In this document: piece after piece, positions 41,148 through 49,624 of the stretch
Layout: the number at the start of each line of letters is the position of its first letter
How positions within the stretch are numbered: the stretch's first letter is position 1
DNA from: Oerskovia sp042887685
GTDB taxonomy: Bacteria; Actinomycetota; Actinomycetes; Actinomycetales; Cellulomonadaceae
Length of the DNA stretch: 64,000 nt
Direction of reading: 5' to 3'
Assembly: GCF_042887685.1 (NCBI RefSeq)
Contig: NZ_JBHVOS010000007.1
Coordinates: 98,939-162,938 of the forward strand
The notes under the pieces: model-generated
The model's input: only the letters and a program-made list of their open reading frames with translations
The model's database searches: none
What the model was told of the DNA's origin: nothing
Position numbers and translations under genes: made by a program

Positions 41148-44100
41148 CTACCGCTCGGTGCCCTCGGTGCTCTCTGGCGCGGCTGCCGCGGCGGCGCCCG
41201 TGCGCCGGTTGCGCGCGACGAGCACGCCGCCGCCCGCGACGAGCAGCAGCGCGAGCCCGACGAGGAGGCCCACCTGGGTCCCGGTCGCGGGCAGACGGGG
41301 GCCGAGGCCACCGCCGGTCCCGTCGGTGCCGGACCCTGCGCCCGGGTCGCTCGTCGAGCCACCGGCACCCGCACCACCCGCACCGCCTGCGCCACCCGTG
41401 CCACCCGTCGGCCCGCCGTCGCCGTCACCACCTCCGGTGACCTCGGCGAAGTTCACCAGGTACACCTCGGAGGAGTCGGTGCCGCCGTACGGGTCGGCGG
41501 TCACGACGTACCAGCCGTGCTCGCCCGCGCCGGGACGCTGCCACGTCGCGGACAGCTCGGTGCCGCTCTCGACGTCGTCGAACTCGGCGATGGACCGCGT
41601 CATGAGGACCTCGGCCGTGAAGGCGTCCGACGTGAGGGTCTTGGTCCGTGGCTCGATCCCGAGCGCGGCGTACGGGATCACGAAGTCCTGGTGCTCGGGG
41701 GCGAGCGACGGGTCGTCGGACCCGTACCGGTCGAGGTACGGCGAGTACGTCCGGGCGTGGATCGTGCGCCCCTGGTTGTCGAACTGGAGGAGGCGCAGGA
41801 ACGACTGACCGCCCTCGGGGAGTCCCTGGTAGTCGAAGAGGATCTGGTGGACCGAGCGGTCGGTCACGCCGTCGCCGTCATCGTCGAAGTCGTCGACCCG
41901 CGTGAACGCGTCGTGGTAGTGACCCGAGAAGACCATCTTGACGTTCGGGTTGGTCGCCACGACCTCGTCGTAGATGCGCTGCGGCACGGGGCCCAGGCCA
42001 CCGGTCGTGAGCATGTACTCGTGCAGGTTGATGATCGCCTCGCGCTCGGGGTAGCGCGCGAGGACCTCGTTCATCCACGCGATCTCGGCGTCGCCCGGTC
42101 CCCAGCCCATGTAGAGCATGAGGAAGTCGATGCCGCCCGCGGTGACGAGGTCGTAGTGCCCGCGGTTGTCCTGGTAGGAGCCGCCGTACCAGGGGTTGGC
42201 CGCGTAGCGGGCCTCGCCGAAGAGCTGCGAGTACGGCCCGTAGTCGATCTCCTTGTGGCCCACGTCGTGGTTGCCCGCGAGCACGCCGTACGGCAGGTCG
42301 GCGTCGTCGAGCATCGAGTACGCCGCGTCCGCGTTGGCCCACTGGTGGGGCTGGGTGTGGTTGTCCACGATGTCGCCCGTGTGGAACACGTACTGGAGGT
42401 TGGTCGCCGCGCGCTGGTCCAGGAAGTAGTCGTGGATGTCGAGCTGACGGTCGTAGTAGGAGTCGTTGTAGTACTGGGTGTCGGACTCCCAGCCGAGCGT
42501 GAAGTCGTAGGACGAGCGCGGCGTGTCCTCGGGGTGGTTCGGGGTCACGGGCGTCTCGCGCGTCGAGAGGTCCTCGCCCGCGAAGCCCTCGGAGTGCTGC
42601 ACGAGCACCGTGAGGACGCCGTCCCGCGCGTGGTCCTTCGCGGGGACGGTCGCCGAGAGGGTGAACGCCTCGGGCTCGGTCGCCCCGGCAGCGGTGACGT
42701 GCCGGTCGACCTCGTCCCAGCCGCCCGTCGCGGTGTTCAGGACGTACAGGAGCACCTTGGCGTCGGCGTTGGCCGACCCGTCCCAGGTGAGGCGGGTCGC
42801 GTAGTCCTCGCCCGCGTCCTCGGGGATCGTGACCTGGTAGGTCCGGTAGGGGAACTGGGAGTCGGAGGCCGTGGTCGCGCCGTCTGCGCGTGCCGCGTCC
42901 TTGGCGCGGGCGCCGGGCCCGGGCTGGGCGAGCGCGGCGTCGGCGGCGACTCGCGTCGTGCCCGACGACGTCACGACCGCCGCGTCCTCGTCGTCGAGCC
43001 GGTAGCCCTCGCGGAACGAGACGTCGAGCCGGTCGCCGCTCGGGTCGGTGACCTTGGCACGCAGCTCGACCTCGTCGCCCTCGACGGTCGTGCCGCCCGC
43101 AGGCGAGACGGCCTCGGAACCGGGGTTCTCGACCGGGGTCGTGAAGGTCACGGTCCGCTCGCTCAGGTTCCCGACGACGTCGCGCGCCGTCAGCGCGAAG
43201 GTGTGCTCGCCGTCGGGCAGGACGAGCGACGACGTCGCGTACGGGAGCGCGACCCCCTGGCCGTCGAGCGTCGCGGTGAGCGACGCGAGCCCCGAGCCCG
43301 CGTCGGTCGCGGACGCGTCGAGCGTGAACTCGCCGCGGTAGTCCGTGCCGTCCACGGCGTCGGTCGTGATGACCGGGCTCGTGTTGTCGACGACCACGCC
43401 GGCCCGCGCGGAGTCCGTGCCGTCGGTCGCGGCGACCGTGTGCTCGCCGTCGGCCACGGCCGCGGTGTCCCAGGAGTACGACACCGCGGTGAAGGCGTCG
43501 TCCGGGAGCGTGAAGCGGGCGTCGAAGAAGTCGAGCTTGCCGACGCTGTCCCCCATCTGCAGGACCGTGGTCGGGTCGTCGTACCCGGCGGGGCGCAACG
43601 TGCGACCGTCGGGCAGGACCAGGCGCAGGTTCTTGATCTGGAAGTCGTCGTTGTTCTCGTCGGGGTCGATCTCCGGGGCGGCCTTGGTGCCCGCGTAGAC
43701 GCTCACGACGAGCTCGTCGCCCTGGCGCACCATGCGCAGCGGGACGTCGGTCGCGATCGTCTCGTAGCCCTCGTAGATGCCGTCGTCGAAGATGTTCAGC
43801 ACCTCGCCGCCCGACAGCACGCCGTTGCGGAAGAAGGTGTTGACGCCGCCCGCCTCGAACGCGAAGACAGGCTCGGCCTCGAGCGCCGGGGCGACGGGGG
43901 TGACGCTCGCGCCGTCGATCGTGAGAGACAGCGGGCTCGGGTAGGTGGCGCCCGCGGCCGCGACGGACGTCGTGCCCGTGACGAACTCGCCCTCGGTCAC
44001 GCTCAGGCGCACGGGCGCGGTGTCGACGCCTGTGATCGCGACCCGGCGCGGGGCCGTGCGGGTCTCGTGCGTGCCGTCGGACGCGACGAGCACGTACTCG

Positions 44101-45752
44101 TACCAGCGCTTGCCCGTGAGGTCGGCCGGGTGGATCGCGTGCCGGAACGCCGTCCGGGCACCGGACCCGTCGGCGGCGAGGCCCGCCGCCAGGTCGATCC
44201 GCTGGTAGTCGGCGTCGACGTCGCTGCGCAGCAGCAGGCGCACCGAGCGCACCTGGACGTCGTCGGTCACGGTCGCCTCGACGGCGAGCTCGTCGGCCGG
44301 GTCGACCTGCGCCGGGGTCGCGTCCGTGACCGTCGGCGCGACCGTGTCGGCCGGGACCTCGACGGGCACGGCGGGCTTCTGCGCGGCCGAGACCGCGCCG
44401 GGAGTCGCGGCGCTCACGCCGATCTTGCGCTGGACCATGGCGTCGGCCGCGTCGGCCGCGTACTGGATGCCCCGGTCAGCGACCGGGTCCTTGGCGCCAC
44501 CCAGGTTGTAGTAGGCACGGTTGAGCGCGAAGCCGGTACGGGTCGTGATCTCCAGCCCGCGCGGCGACCCGTTGGCCATGCCGCCCGAGTGGATCTCCAC
44601 CAGGTCGGTCCCGGCCACCAGGTGCGTGCCGAACTTCGCGTTGAAGTCGGCCCCCGTCAGGTGGTCGTTCTGGCCGTTCTTGACCCACAGCACGAGCGTC
44701 CCGCCCGCGGGGACGACGACGTCGCCCGGCACGGCCGGCCACTCCACGACCTGGCTGTTGGTCAGGTCGTCGAGCGGGTAGAGGTAGTTCAGCGTGTAGT
44801 CGTCGAAGTCGACGGGGGTGCTCGACGCGTTGTACAGCTCGACGAACTCGTAGCCGTCGCCCGTACCGACGTTGGACGAGTCGGGCAGCAGCTCGGTCAC
44901 CTGCAGGTGCGCGCCGTTCCCGGGAGCGGGCTCGGTCGTGGGCGGGTCGGTCGGGGTCTCGCTCGGGCCGGGCGTGGGCTCGACCGGCTCGGTCGGCTCT
45001 GTCGGCGTGCCCGTCGGCTCGGGGCTGGGCTCCGGGTCGGGCGTGACGGGCGGGACCAACGCCTCGGGCGCGACGACCCCCGGCGACGGGACGCCCTTCG
45101 CCTCGAGCAGCCCCGCCGACGCCGCACCCTCGCCCGGCACCCGGAAGTGCACCGTGCGCCCGGCTGCGACGGACCCGGCCGAGTAGAACGACCAGGTGGG
45201 GGACGCGCCGTCGGGCCCGAGGACCCGGATGCCGCGGTCCCCGCCGTTGGCCATGCCCGCCTGGCCGCTCACACGCACGAGCTGGTAGTCGCTCGCGGTG
45301 GCGCCCGCGGCGGCGTAGTGGTCGCGGAAGTCCTGCTCGGTGCGGACCGAGGTGTCGACGTTGCCCGACGTGTAGTCGAGCCACAGGACCACGGCCTGCC
45401 CGGCCGGGACGACCGTGCCCGCCGGGACGCTCAGCGGCACGTCGCGCGAACGGTCGTCCGAGTCGGCGTACGTGTAGGCGAGCCCGATGCCCGCGGCCGT
45501 CAGGTCCACCGGGGCGTCCGAACGGTTGAAGAGCTCGACGTACTCGAAGTCGTCGACGCCGGTGTTGTCCGGGGCGAGCTCGGAGACGAAGAGCGGGAAC
45601 GGCGTGCTCGTGGCGGCCCGGGGCAGGGCCGACGGTGCCGCGAGCGCCGCCGCCGGTGCGCCGGCCGACGCGGTCACCGCGGTGCCGACGGCCGTCGTGA
45701 GGCCGATCGACACCACGGCGACGCAGCCGGTGAGTCGTCTGGTCAGGGACAT
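41148..45752 (-). CDS. giant cell-wall-anchored metallophosphoesterase with lamin-tail domains (LPxTG)
   Basis: A 1534-residue exported protein. It has a signal peptide at 1-40, a first lamin-tail (LTD) domain at about 50-190, a Pro/Thr linker, and a second LTD at about 280-430. Ig-like and CARDB-like beta modules follow to about 1075, then a calcineurin-type phosphoesterase at about 1080-1340. That last domain has an unusual first motif ('GWESDTQYYND'), 'HTGDIVDN', 'GNHDVG' near 1161 and 'SGHYHDA' near 1276. A Gly/Ser linker ends in LPATG (near 1487), a helix and 'ARNRR'. Substrates are probably extracellular phosphoesters or nucleic acid. ATG 45752 has GGAGGAA 7 nt upstream. Confidence 0.9.
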   Translation of the reverse strand: MSLTRRLTGCVAVVSIGLTTAVGTAVTASAGAPAAALAAPSALPRAATSTPFPLFVSELAPDNTGVDDFEYVELFNRSDAPVDLTAAGIGLAYTYADSDDRSRDVPLSVPAGTVVPAGQAVVLWLDYTSGNVDTSVRTEQDFRDHYAAAGATASDYQLVRVSGQAGMANGGDRGIRVLGPDGASPTWSFYSAGSVAAGRTVHFRVPGEGAASAGLLEAKGVPSPGVVAPEALVPPVTPDPEPSPEPTGTPTEPTEPVEPTPGPSETPTDPPTTEPAPGNGAHLQVTELLPDSSNVGTGDGYEFVELYNASSTPVDFDDYTLNYLYPLDDLTNSQVVEWPAVPGDVVVPAGGTLVLWVKNGQNDHLTGADFNAKFGTHLVAGTDLVEIHSGGMANGSPRGLEITTRTGFALNRAYYNLGGAKDPVADRGIQYAADAADAMVQRKIGVSAATPGAVSAAQKPAVPVEVPADTVAPTVTDATPAQVDPADELAVEATVTDDVQVRSVRLLLRSDVDADYQRIDLAAGLAADGSGARTAFRHAIHPADLTGKRWYEYVLVASDGTHETRTAPRRVAITGVDTAPVRLSVTEGEFVTGTTSVAAAGATYPSPLSLTIDGASVTPVAPALEAEPVFAFEAGGVNTFFRNGVLSGGEVLNIFDDGIYEGYETIATDVPLRMVRQGDELVVSVYAGTKAAPEIDPDENNDDFQIKNLRLVLPDGRTLRPAGYDDPTTVLQMGDSVGKLDFFDARFTLPDDAFTAVSYSWDTAAVADGEHTVAATDGTDSARAGVVVDNTSPVITTDAVDGTDYRGEFTLDASATDAGSGLASLTATLDGQGVALPYATSSLVLPDGEHTFALTARDVVGNLSERTVTFTTPVENPGSEAVSPAGGTTVEGDEVELRAKVTDPSGDRLDVSFREGYRLDDEDAAVVTSSGTTRVAADAALAQPGPGARAKDAARADGATTASDSQFPYRTYQVTIPEDAGEDYATRLTWDGSANADAKVLLYVLNTATGGWDEVDRHVTAAGATEPEAFTLSATVPAKDHARDGVLTVLVQHSEGFAGEDLSTRETPVTPNHPEDTPRSSYDFTLGWESDTQYYNDSYYDRQLDIHDYFLDQRAATNLQYVFHTGDIVDNHTQPHQWANADAAYSMLDDADLPYGVLAGNHDVGHKEIDYGPYSQLFGEARYAANPWYGGSYQDNRGHYDLVTAGGIDFLMLYMGWGPGDAEIAWMNEVLARYPEREAIINLHEYMLTTGGLGPVPQRIYDEVVATNPNVKMVFSGHYHDAFTRVDDFDDDGDGVTDRSVHQILFDYQGLPEGGQSFLRLLQFDNQGRTIHARTYSPYLDRYGSDDPSLAPEHQDFVIPYAALGIEPRTKTLTSDAFTAEVLMTRSIAEFDDVESGTELSATWQRPGAGEHGWYVVTADPYGGTDSSEVYLVNFAEVTGGGDGDGGPTGGTGGAGGAGGAGAGGSTSDPGAGSGTDGTGGGLGPRLPATGTQVGLLVGLALLLVAGGGVLVARNRRTGAAAAAAPESTEGTER

Positions 45753-45964
45753 GCGGGTTCCTCCGGTCTTTCCCGGTCGTGGGGGTTCCGTCGGACCGTA
45801 GGAAACCGGTGTGAACCGGAGGTGGCCCGACATGTCGGGTACCTGAACGACGGGTGACCGAGGCACCTGTTCCGGGGCAGGAGTGACGCACGCCTCACAC
45901 GGCGATGGGTGTGGCGGGCGCGCGGTGGGCCCGTGGCGGGCGCCGACCGTGCGCCCCGACGGCC

Positions 45965-46639
45965 TCAGGCGGACACGGGAGCCGCCACCGGGGCAGGCCG
46001 CGCAGCGAGCGATCCGTGCCCCGCGACGTCGATCCCCGCGGCGACGACGCGCGCGACACCGTCCGTGACCTCGACCGTCGAGACCGAGGCGTTGGGCAGC
46101 GCGACGAGCCCGGCCGGGTCGATCGTCGCGAGCATCGCGCCGAGCGTCAGCCCGTGGCCCACGACGAGCACGTGCTCGTCACGGTCCGCGCCCGGGCCGG
46201 CCGCGTCGTCGTGCGCGGCGACGATCCGCCCGAGGACCGCCCGGACACGCGTCATGAACTCCGCGCCGGGCTCACCCCCGCCGATGCCCGGGTGGGTACC
46301 CGCGAGGACTGCGGGCACGAGGGTGCTCCACGGGACGACCGCGTCGAGCTCCCGCTCGGGCCGTCGCTCGAAGGTGCCGAAGGACAGCTCGCGCAGGTCC
46401 TCGTCGACCGACAGCCTCAGGTCGGGGTGGTGGCGCAGGATCTCGATCGCCGTGAGCACGGCGCGGCCCTGGGGCGAGGAGTACGCGGCGTCGAAGTCGT
46501 GGCGCGAGAGGTGCTGCGCCGTGACGCGCACCCCTGCTCGGCCCGTCCGCGTGAGCGGCGAGTCGCACGCACCCTGGAGGAAGCGTCGCGAGTTGAGGAC
46601 GGTCTGGCCGTGGCGGACGAGCGTCAGTGTGAGGGTCAT
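45965..46639 (-). CDS. histidine phosphatase family protein
   Basis: A 224-residue phosphoglycerate-mutase-like phosphatase. The catalytic RHG motif is in 'LTLVRHGQTVLNSRRFLQG', and the second His is in 'VLVVGHGLTLGAML'. 'AYSSPQGRAVLTAIEIL' and 'LRELSFGTFERRPE' are the expected conserved parts. The enzyme forms a phosphohistidine intermediate; the substrate is unknown. ATG 46639 is the start. The longer frame has no site. Confidence 0.92.
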   Translation of the reverse strand: MTLTLTLVRHGQTVLNSRRFLQGACDSPLTRTGRAGVRVTAQHLSRHDFDAAYSSPQGRAVLTAIEILRHHPDLRLSVDEDLRELSFGTFERRPERELDAVVPWSTLVPAVLAGTHPGIGGGEPGAEFMTRVRAVLGRIVAAHDDAAGPGADRDEHVLVVGHGLTLGAMLATIDPAGLVALPNASVSTVEVTDGVARVVAAGIDVAGHGSLAARPAPVAAPVSA

Positions 46640-46766
46640 CGTCGAAGTGCCCTTTCCGGTGGTCCGGTGCGTTGTCGCTCGCGACGCTAGCGACGCCGTC
46701 CCACGGCTCGGCGACGTCCACGGGTCCCCTGCGCGACGATCGGATGAACGTCGCGCGGCTTCCCCG

Positions 46767-47378
46767 TCAGTCACGCCCCCGACGCGACGCCCTCCGCAGG
46801 GCCGGGACCACGAACGTCACGCCGATCCCCGCGACGATCCATCCCCACCCGAGGTCCGGGGAGGCGGGGGCCAGGACGTCCGAGAGCCCGGCGTCGGCGA
46901 GGCGCACGAGCGTCCCCTGCTCCTGGGCGACAGCGGGCAGGACGCCCACCGCGACGAGCGCGATCCCGAGCCAGCGGGCCGTCGCCGTGCCGTCGAGAAC
47001 CGCGCGCGCTCCTCGGGGGCCGCGCCGCGCGAGCAGATAGGTGAGGAACAGCGCCACGCCGACGAGCGCGAAGAACGCGATCAGGTCGATCTTGTCGAGG
47101 GGGCGGTGGAGGTAGACGTCGGTCCAGGGCATGGTCTGCCCCAGGACCGACGTCACCTCGATCTCGTCGGTCCCGACCTCCGTGGCACCGGTGACCTTGG
47201 CGGCGTCGACCACGCGCACGTCGACCGGCCCGACGTCCCGGGTGAATCCGTTGACCAGGTGGACCAGCGCCAGCGCCCACGCGATCACGGCGCCCGTCAG
47301 GGCGAGCGCTCCGGCCTTGTACTCGTCGCGACGGGAGTCGCGGCGGACGGACCCCCTGGGGGAACCGCTGTCGGTCAT
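46767..47378 (-). CDS. hypothetical membrane protein (four helices)
   Basis: A 203-residue protein with transmembrane helices at about 22-42, 97-117, 134-152 and 178-195. A polar loop of about 55 residues lies between the first two. A Ser/Arg-rich N-terminus and a basic C-terminus face the cytoplasm. The layout is similar to DUF2975-type membrane proteins, but I cannot confirm this by motif. It starts at ATG 47378 and lies between two hydrolase-type genes, without an obvious operon partner. Confidence 0.75.
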   Translation of the reverse strand: MTDSGSPRGSVRRDSRRDEYKAGALALTGAVIAWALALVHLVNGFTRDVGPVDVRVVDAAKVTGATEVGTDEIEVTSVLGQTMPWTDVYLHRPLDKIDLIAFFALVGVALFLTYLLARRGPRGARAVLDGTATARWLGIALVAVGVLPAVAQEQGTLVRLADAGLSDVLAPASPDLGWGWIVAGIGVTFVVPALRRASRRGRD

Positions 47379-47420
47379 GGTCTCGCTCTCGTCACGGGGA
47401 AGGTCGCCACATCCTCCCGG

Positions 47421-47450
47421 AGGGCCGGGGCCACGTCCAGCCCCGGCCCT
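47421..47450 (-). terminator. hairpin after the epimerase gene
   Basis: A perfect 11-bp stem (47421-47431 and 47440-47450, AGGGCCGGGGC) with an 8-nt loop lies 10 nt after the epimerase stop. Confidence 0.7.
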
Positions 47451-47459
47451 GGGTGCGCC

Positions 47460-48368
47460 TCAGCGCGTCGCGGGGGCCGGGGTGTAGCTCCCGGCCTCGA
47501 GCTCCTGCGTGAGCGACGGCCGCGTGGGCGACCAGCCCGCCGCGCGCGAGCGCGTCGTGGTGACGGCGCGCTGGTCGAGCAGCAGCGCGTCGGCGAAGGG
47601 CGCACCGAGCCGCTCGCGGGTCGCGTCGTCGCTCTCCGGCCCGACGGCGCCGCCCAGCCCGGCAGCACGGCTCGCGGCCCGCGCGAGGTCGGCGACCGTG
47701 GCGCTCTCGTCGCCCGTACCGAGGAGGCGCCCCGTGAGCCCCTGCTCGAGCGCGAGCACGTAGAGCTCCGCGAGGTCGTCGACGTGCACCGTCGCCCATC
47801 GCTGGGTGCCGCTGCCGACCAGGGTGAGCACGGCGCCGTCGGGGCCCGTGCGCGGGGCTCCGGCGAGCAGGGCGGGGATGCCTCCCCCGTGGCCGTGCAC
47901 GACGCCGGGGACGACGACCGAGGCGACCACGGCACCCTGGGCTGCGGCTGCGAGGAGGCGCTCCTCGATCGGGACGCGCCACGCGACGATCGCGGGCGGG
48001 TCCAGGGGCGAGTCCTCGGCGATCGCGCCGTTGTTCCCGTAGACCCAGACGCCACCCGTGTGGACGAACGGCCTGGTCGTGCCGTCGAACGTCGCGAGGA
48101 CCGCGTCGACGACCGAGGTGTCGATCGCCGGGCTCGTGCCGTCGCCCGCGGCCGCGGCATGCACCGCGGCGTCGGCGCCCGCGAGGAGACCGCCGACCAC
48201 GGAGGAGTCGGTGAGGTCGGCGACGACCGCGGTCGCGCCCGCGTCCTCGACCGTGCGCGCAGACCCCTCGCTGCGGACGAGCGCCGTCACCTCGTGCCCG
48301 CGCGCCGTGAGAGCGGCCAGCACCGCGGACCCGATGTACCCCGTGCCACCCGTGAGCAGAACCTTCAT
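47460..48368 (-). CDS. NAD(P)-dependent epimerase/dehydratase (extended SDR)
   Basis: A 302-residue Rossmann enzyme beginning 'MKVLLTGGTGYIGSAVL' with the GxxGxxG dinucleotide motif. 'FVHTGGVWVYGNNG' carries the catalytic Tyr region in an atypical form without a clear YxxxK, so catalysis may differ or the protein may act as a redox sensor (NmrA-like). ATG 48368 follows GAGGAGG with 5-nt spacing. It is divergent from the HxlR regulator, with a shared operator region, so it is the likely target. HxlR/SDR pairs commonly respond to aldehyde or quinone stress. Confidence 0.88.
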   Translation of the reverse strand: MKVLLTGGTGYIGSAVLAALTARGHEVTALVRSEGSARTVEDAGATAVVADLTDSSVVGGLLAGADAAVHAAAAGDGTSPAIDTSVVDAVLATFDGTTRPFVHTGGVWVYGNNGAIAEDSPLDPPAIVAWRVPIEERLLAAAAQGAVVASVVVPGVVHGHGGGIPALLAGAPRTGPDGAVLTLVGSGTQRWATVHVDDLAELYVLALEQGLTGRLLGTGDESATVADLARAASRAAGLGGAVGPESDDATRERLGAPFADALLLDQRAVTTTRSRAAGWSPTRPSLTQELEAGSYTPAPATR

Positions 48369-48432
48369 GTCAGCCTCCTCGAACCCACCCCTGCGGGGTG
48401 CCGGCGACGCCGAGCGCGTCGCGATGAGGGGG

Positions 48433-48490
48433 ACAGTATCCAACGGGTACCAATGACTTCAACGTGCCATTATTACCTCATGGATACTGT
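48433..48490. promoter_or_regulatory. nested inverted repeats between HxlR regulator and epimerase
   Basis: The outer arms ACAGTATCCA (48433-48442) and TGGATACTGT (48481-48490) are perfect. The inner arms GGTACCAATG (48446-48455) and CATTATTACC (48468-48477) match at 8 of 10. The right outer arm covers the regulator's start codon at 48480, so binding would repress the regulator and probably the epimerase too. Confidence 0.65.
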
Positions 48491-48857
48491 TGCGGTCTCG
48501 GTCGTCGACGTCCCCGACGTGTTCTCGCCGGCCTGCCCCTCGCGGCTCGTCGTCGAACGCCTCGGCGACAAGTGGACCCTGCTCGTCCTCATGGCGCTGC
48601 GGCCCGGCGTGCTGCGCTTCGGGGAGCTCCGCGACAAGATCGGCGCCGTGACCCCCAAGGTCCTCACGCAGACGCTGCGCTCGCTCGAACGCGACGGGAT
48701 CGTGACCCGCACCGTCTACGCCGAGGTCCCGCCCCGGGTCGAGTACACGCTGACCGACCTGGGCCGCTCCCTGCTCGAGCCCGTCGACGCGATCCGCGCC
48801 TGGTGCGAGGTCAACGGCGACCGCATCGCCGCAGCGCGCGCGGCGTCGGCGGTCTGA
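48480..48857 (+). CDS. HxlR-family transcriptional regulator
   Basis: A 125-residue winged-helix protein. 'CPSRLVVERLGDKWTLLVLMAL' is the HxlR signature, with the redox-capable Cys19 at its start, and is followed by 'RFGELRDKIGAVTPKVLTQTL' (recognition region) and 'YTLTDLGRSLL'. The single N-terminal Cys is the residue that senses electrophiles in related regulators (for example YodB or HypR). It is divergent from an epimerase. The inverted repeat overlapping its start codon suggests autorepression. Confidence 0.92.
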   Translation: MDTVAVSVVDVPDVFSPACPSRLVVERLGDKWTLLVLMALRPGVLRFGELRDKIGAVTPKVLTQTLRSLERDGIVTRTVYAEVPPRVEYTLTDLGRSLLEPVDAIRAWCEVNGDRIAAARAASAV

Positions 48858-48866
48858 GGCCGGACC

Positions 48867-49619
48867 TCAGCCGAGCGTGAGCCAGGCGTCGTCCGCGAAC
48901 ACGTCCCCCGGAACCTGCCACGGGGCAGCGGGTGGAACCCACCCAGCCATCGTCCGCACGGCGTCCAGCACACCGGTCAGTTCACGGGCGGCATCGGTGC
49001 CCTCGGTTCCCACGACGGCTGAGAGCACCAGCATCACGGCCGAGACGGCAGGGTGTGGCGGCTCTGACCCGGCGAAACGAGACCGGGAGAGCAGGTCGAG
49101 CAGAGCGGGGAGACGACCACGGATGTCCGTCTCCATGCCGCCCGTCCCGCACGCCGCCACGCACCGAGCGTGCAACCGACCGAGACCGTCAGCGAGTCGC
49201 TCCCTGCCCTCGGCTTCCGGGGCAAGGGGCGAGACGTCCGGCCACAGCAGCTCGTCGAGCGGCGCCTCGGCGAAGAGGTGCGGGATCCAGTCCGACGGGA
49301 CGGCCGGGGCCGGGGGGACGATGACCGCCGGGAACAGCATCGCGGGGGCGAGCACGAGCTCGTCGACCGGCAGCGGTCGGGTCGAGGCGGCCATGGCCCT
49401 CTCGGAGGCATACCGAACGTCGAGGAGCGAGGCCTGACCCGACTCGACCAGGTCCGCGACGAGGCTGCCCACGGTACGAGCCCTGCGCTCGGACGCTCTG
49501 CCTGCCGGCCAGGACGCGGCGACGAGCGCCGTGGGGACACCGTCCGTCGAGTACGGACCGCCGACGAGCAGCGAGAGCGCCAACCGCCGCAAGCCCTGCG
49601 TGGGCACCGGCTCCCCCAC
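48867..49619 (-). CDS. hypothetical protein downstream of holB
   Basis: A 250-residue soluble protein of mixed helices with a Pro-rich middle. It has no signal peptide, membrane helix or motif I recognise. GTG 49619 lies 5 nt after the holB stop, so it is the third gene of the tmk-holB operon. It converges with the HxlR gene, the stops being 9 bp apart. Its operon position does not by itself imply a replication role. The genome-typical codon use argues that it is a real resident gene. Confidence 0.65.
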   Translation of the reverse strand: MGEPVPTQGLRRLALSLLVGGPYSTDGVPTALVAASWPAGRASERRARTVGSLVADLVESGQASLLDVRYASERAMAASTRPLPVDELVLAPAMLFPAVIVPPAPAVPSDWIPHLFAEAPLDELLWPDVSPLAPEAEGRERLADGLGRLHARCVAACGTGGMETDIRGRLPALLDLLSRSRFAGSEPPHPAVSAVMLVLSAVVGTEGTDAARELTGVLDAVRTMAGWVPPAAPWQVPGDVFADDAWLTLG

Positions 49620-49624
49620 CCTGC

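Noticed and set aside
41133..45857. 1574-residue + strand frame over the metallophosphoesterase
   Set aside because: Shadow of 41148-45752, which has a signal peptide, catalytic motifs and an LPATG signal. The + frame is Arg/Val/Asp low-complexity.
45909..48857. 982-residue + strand frame spanning several genes
   Set aside because: Only its last 125 codons are real (HxlR regulator). The rest runs antisense to the phosphatase, membrane protein and epimerase genes.
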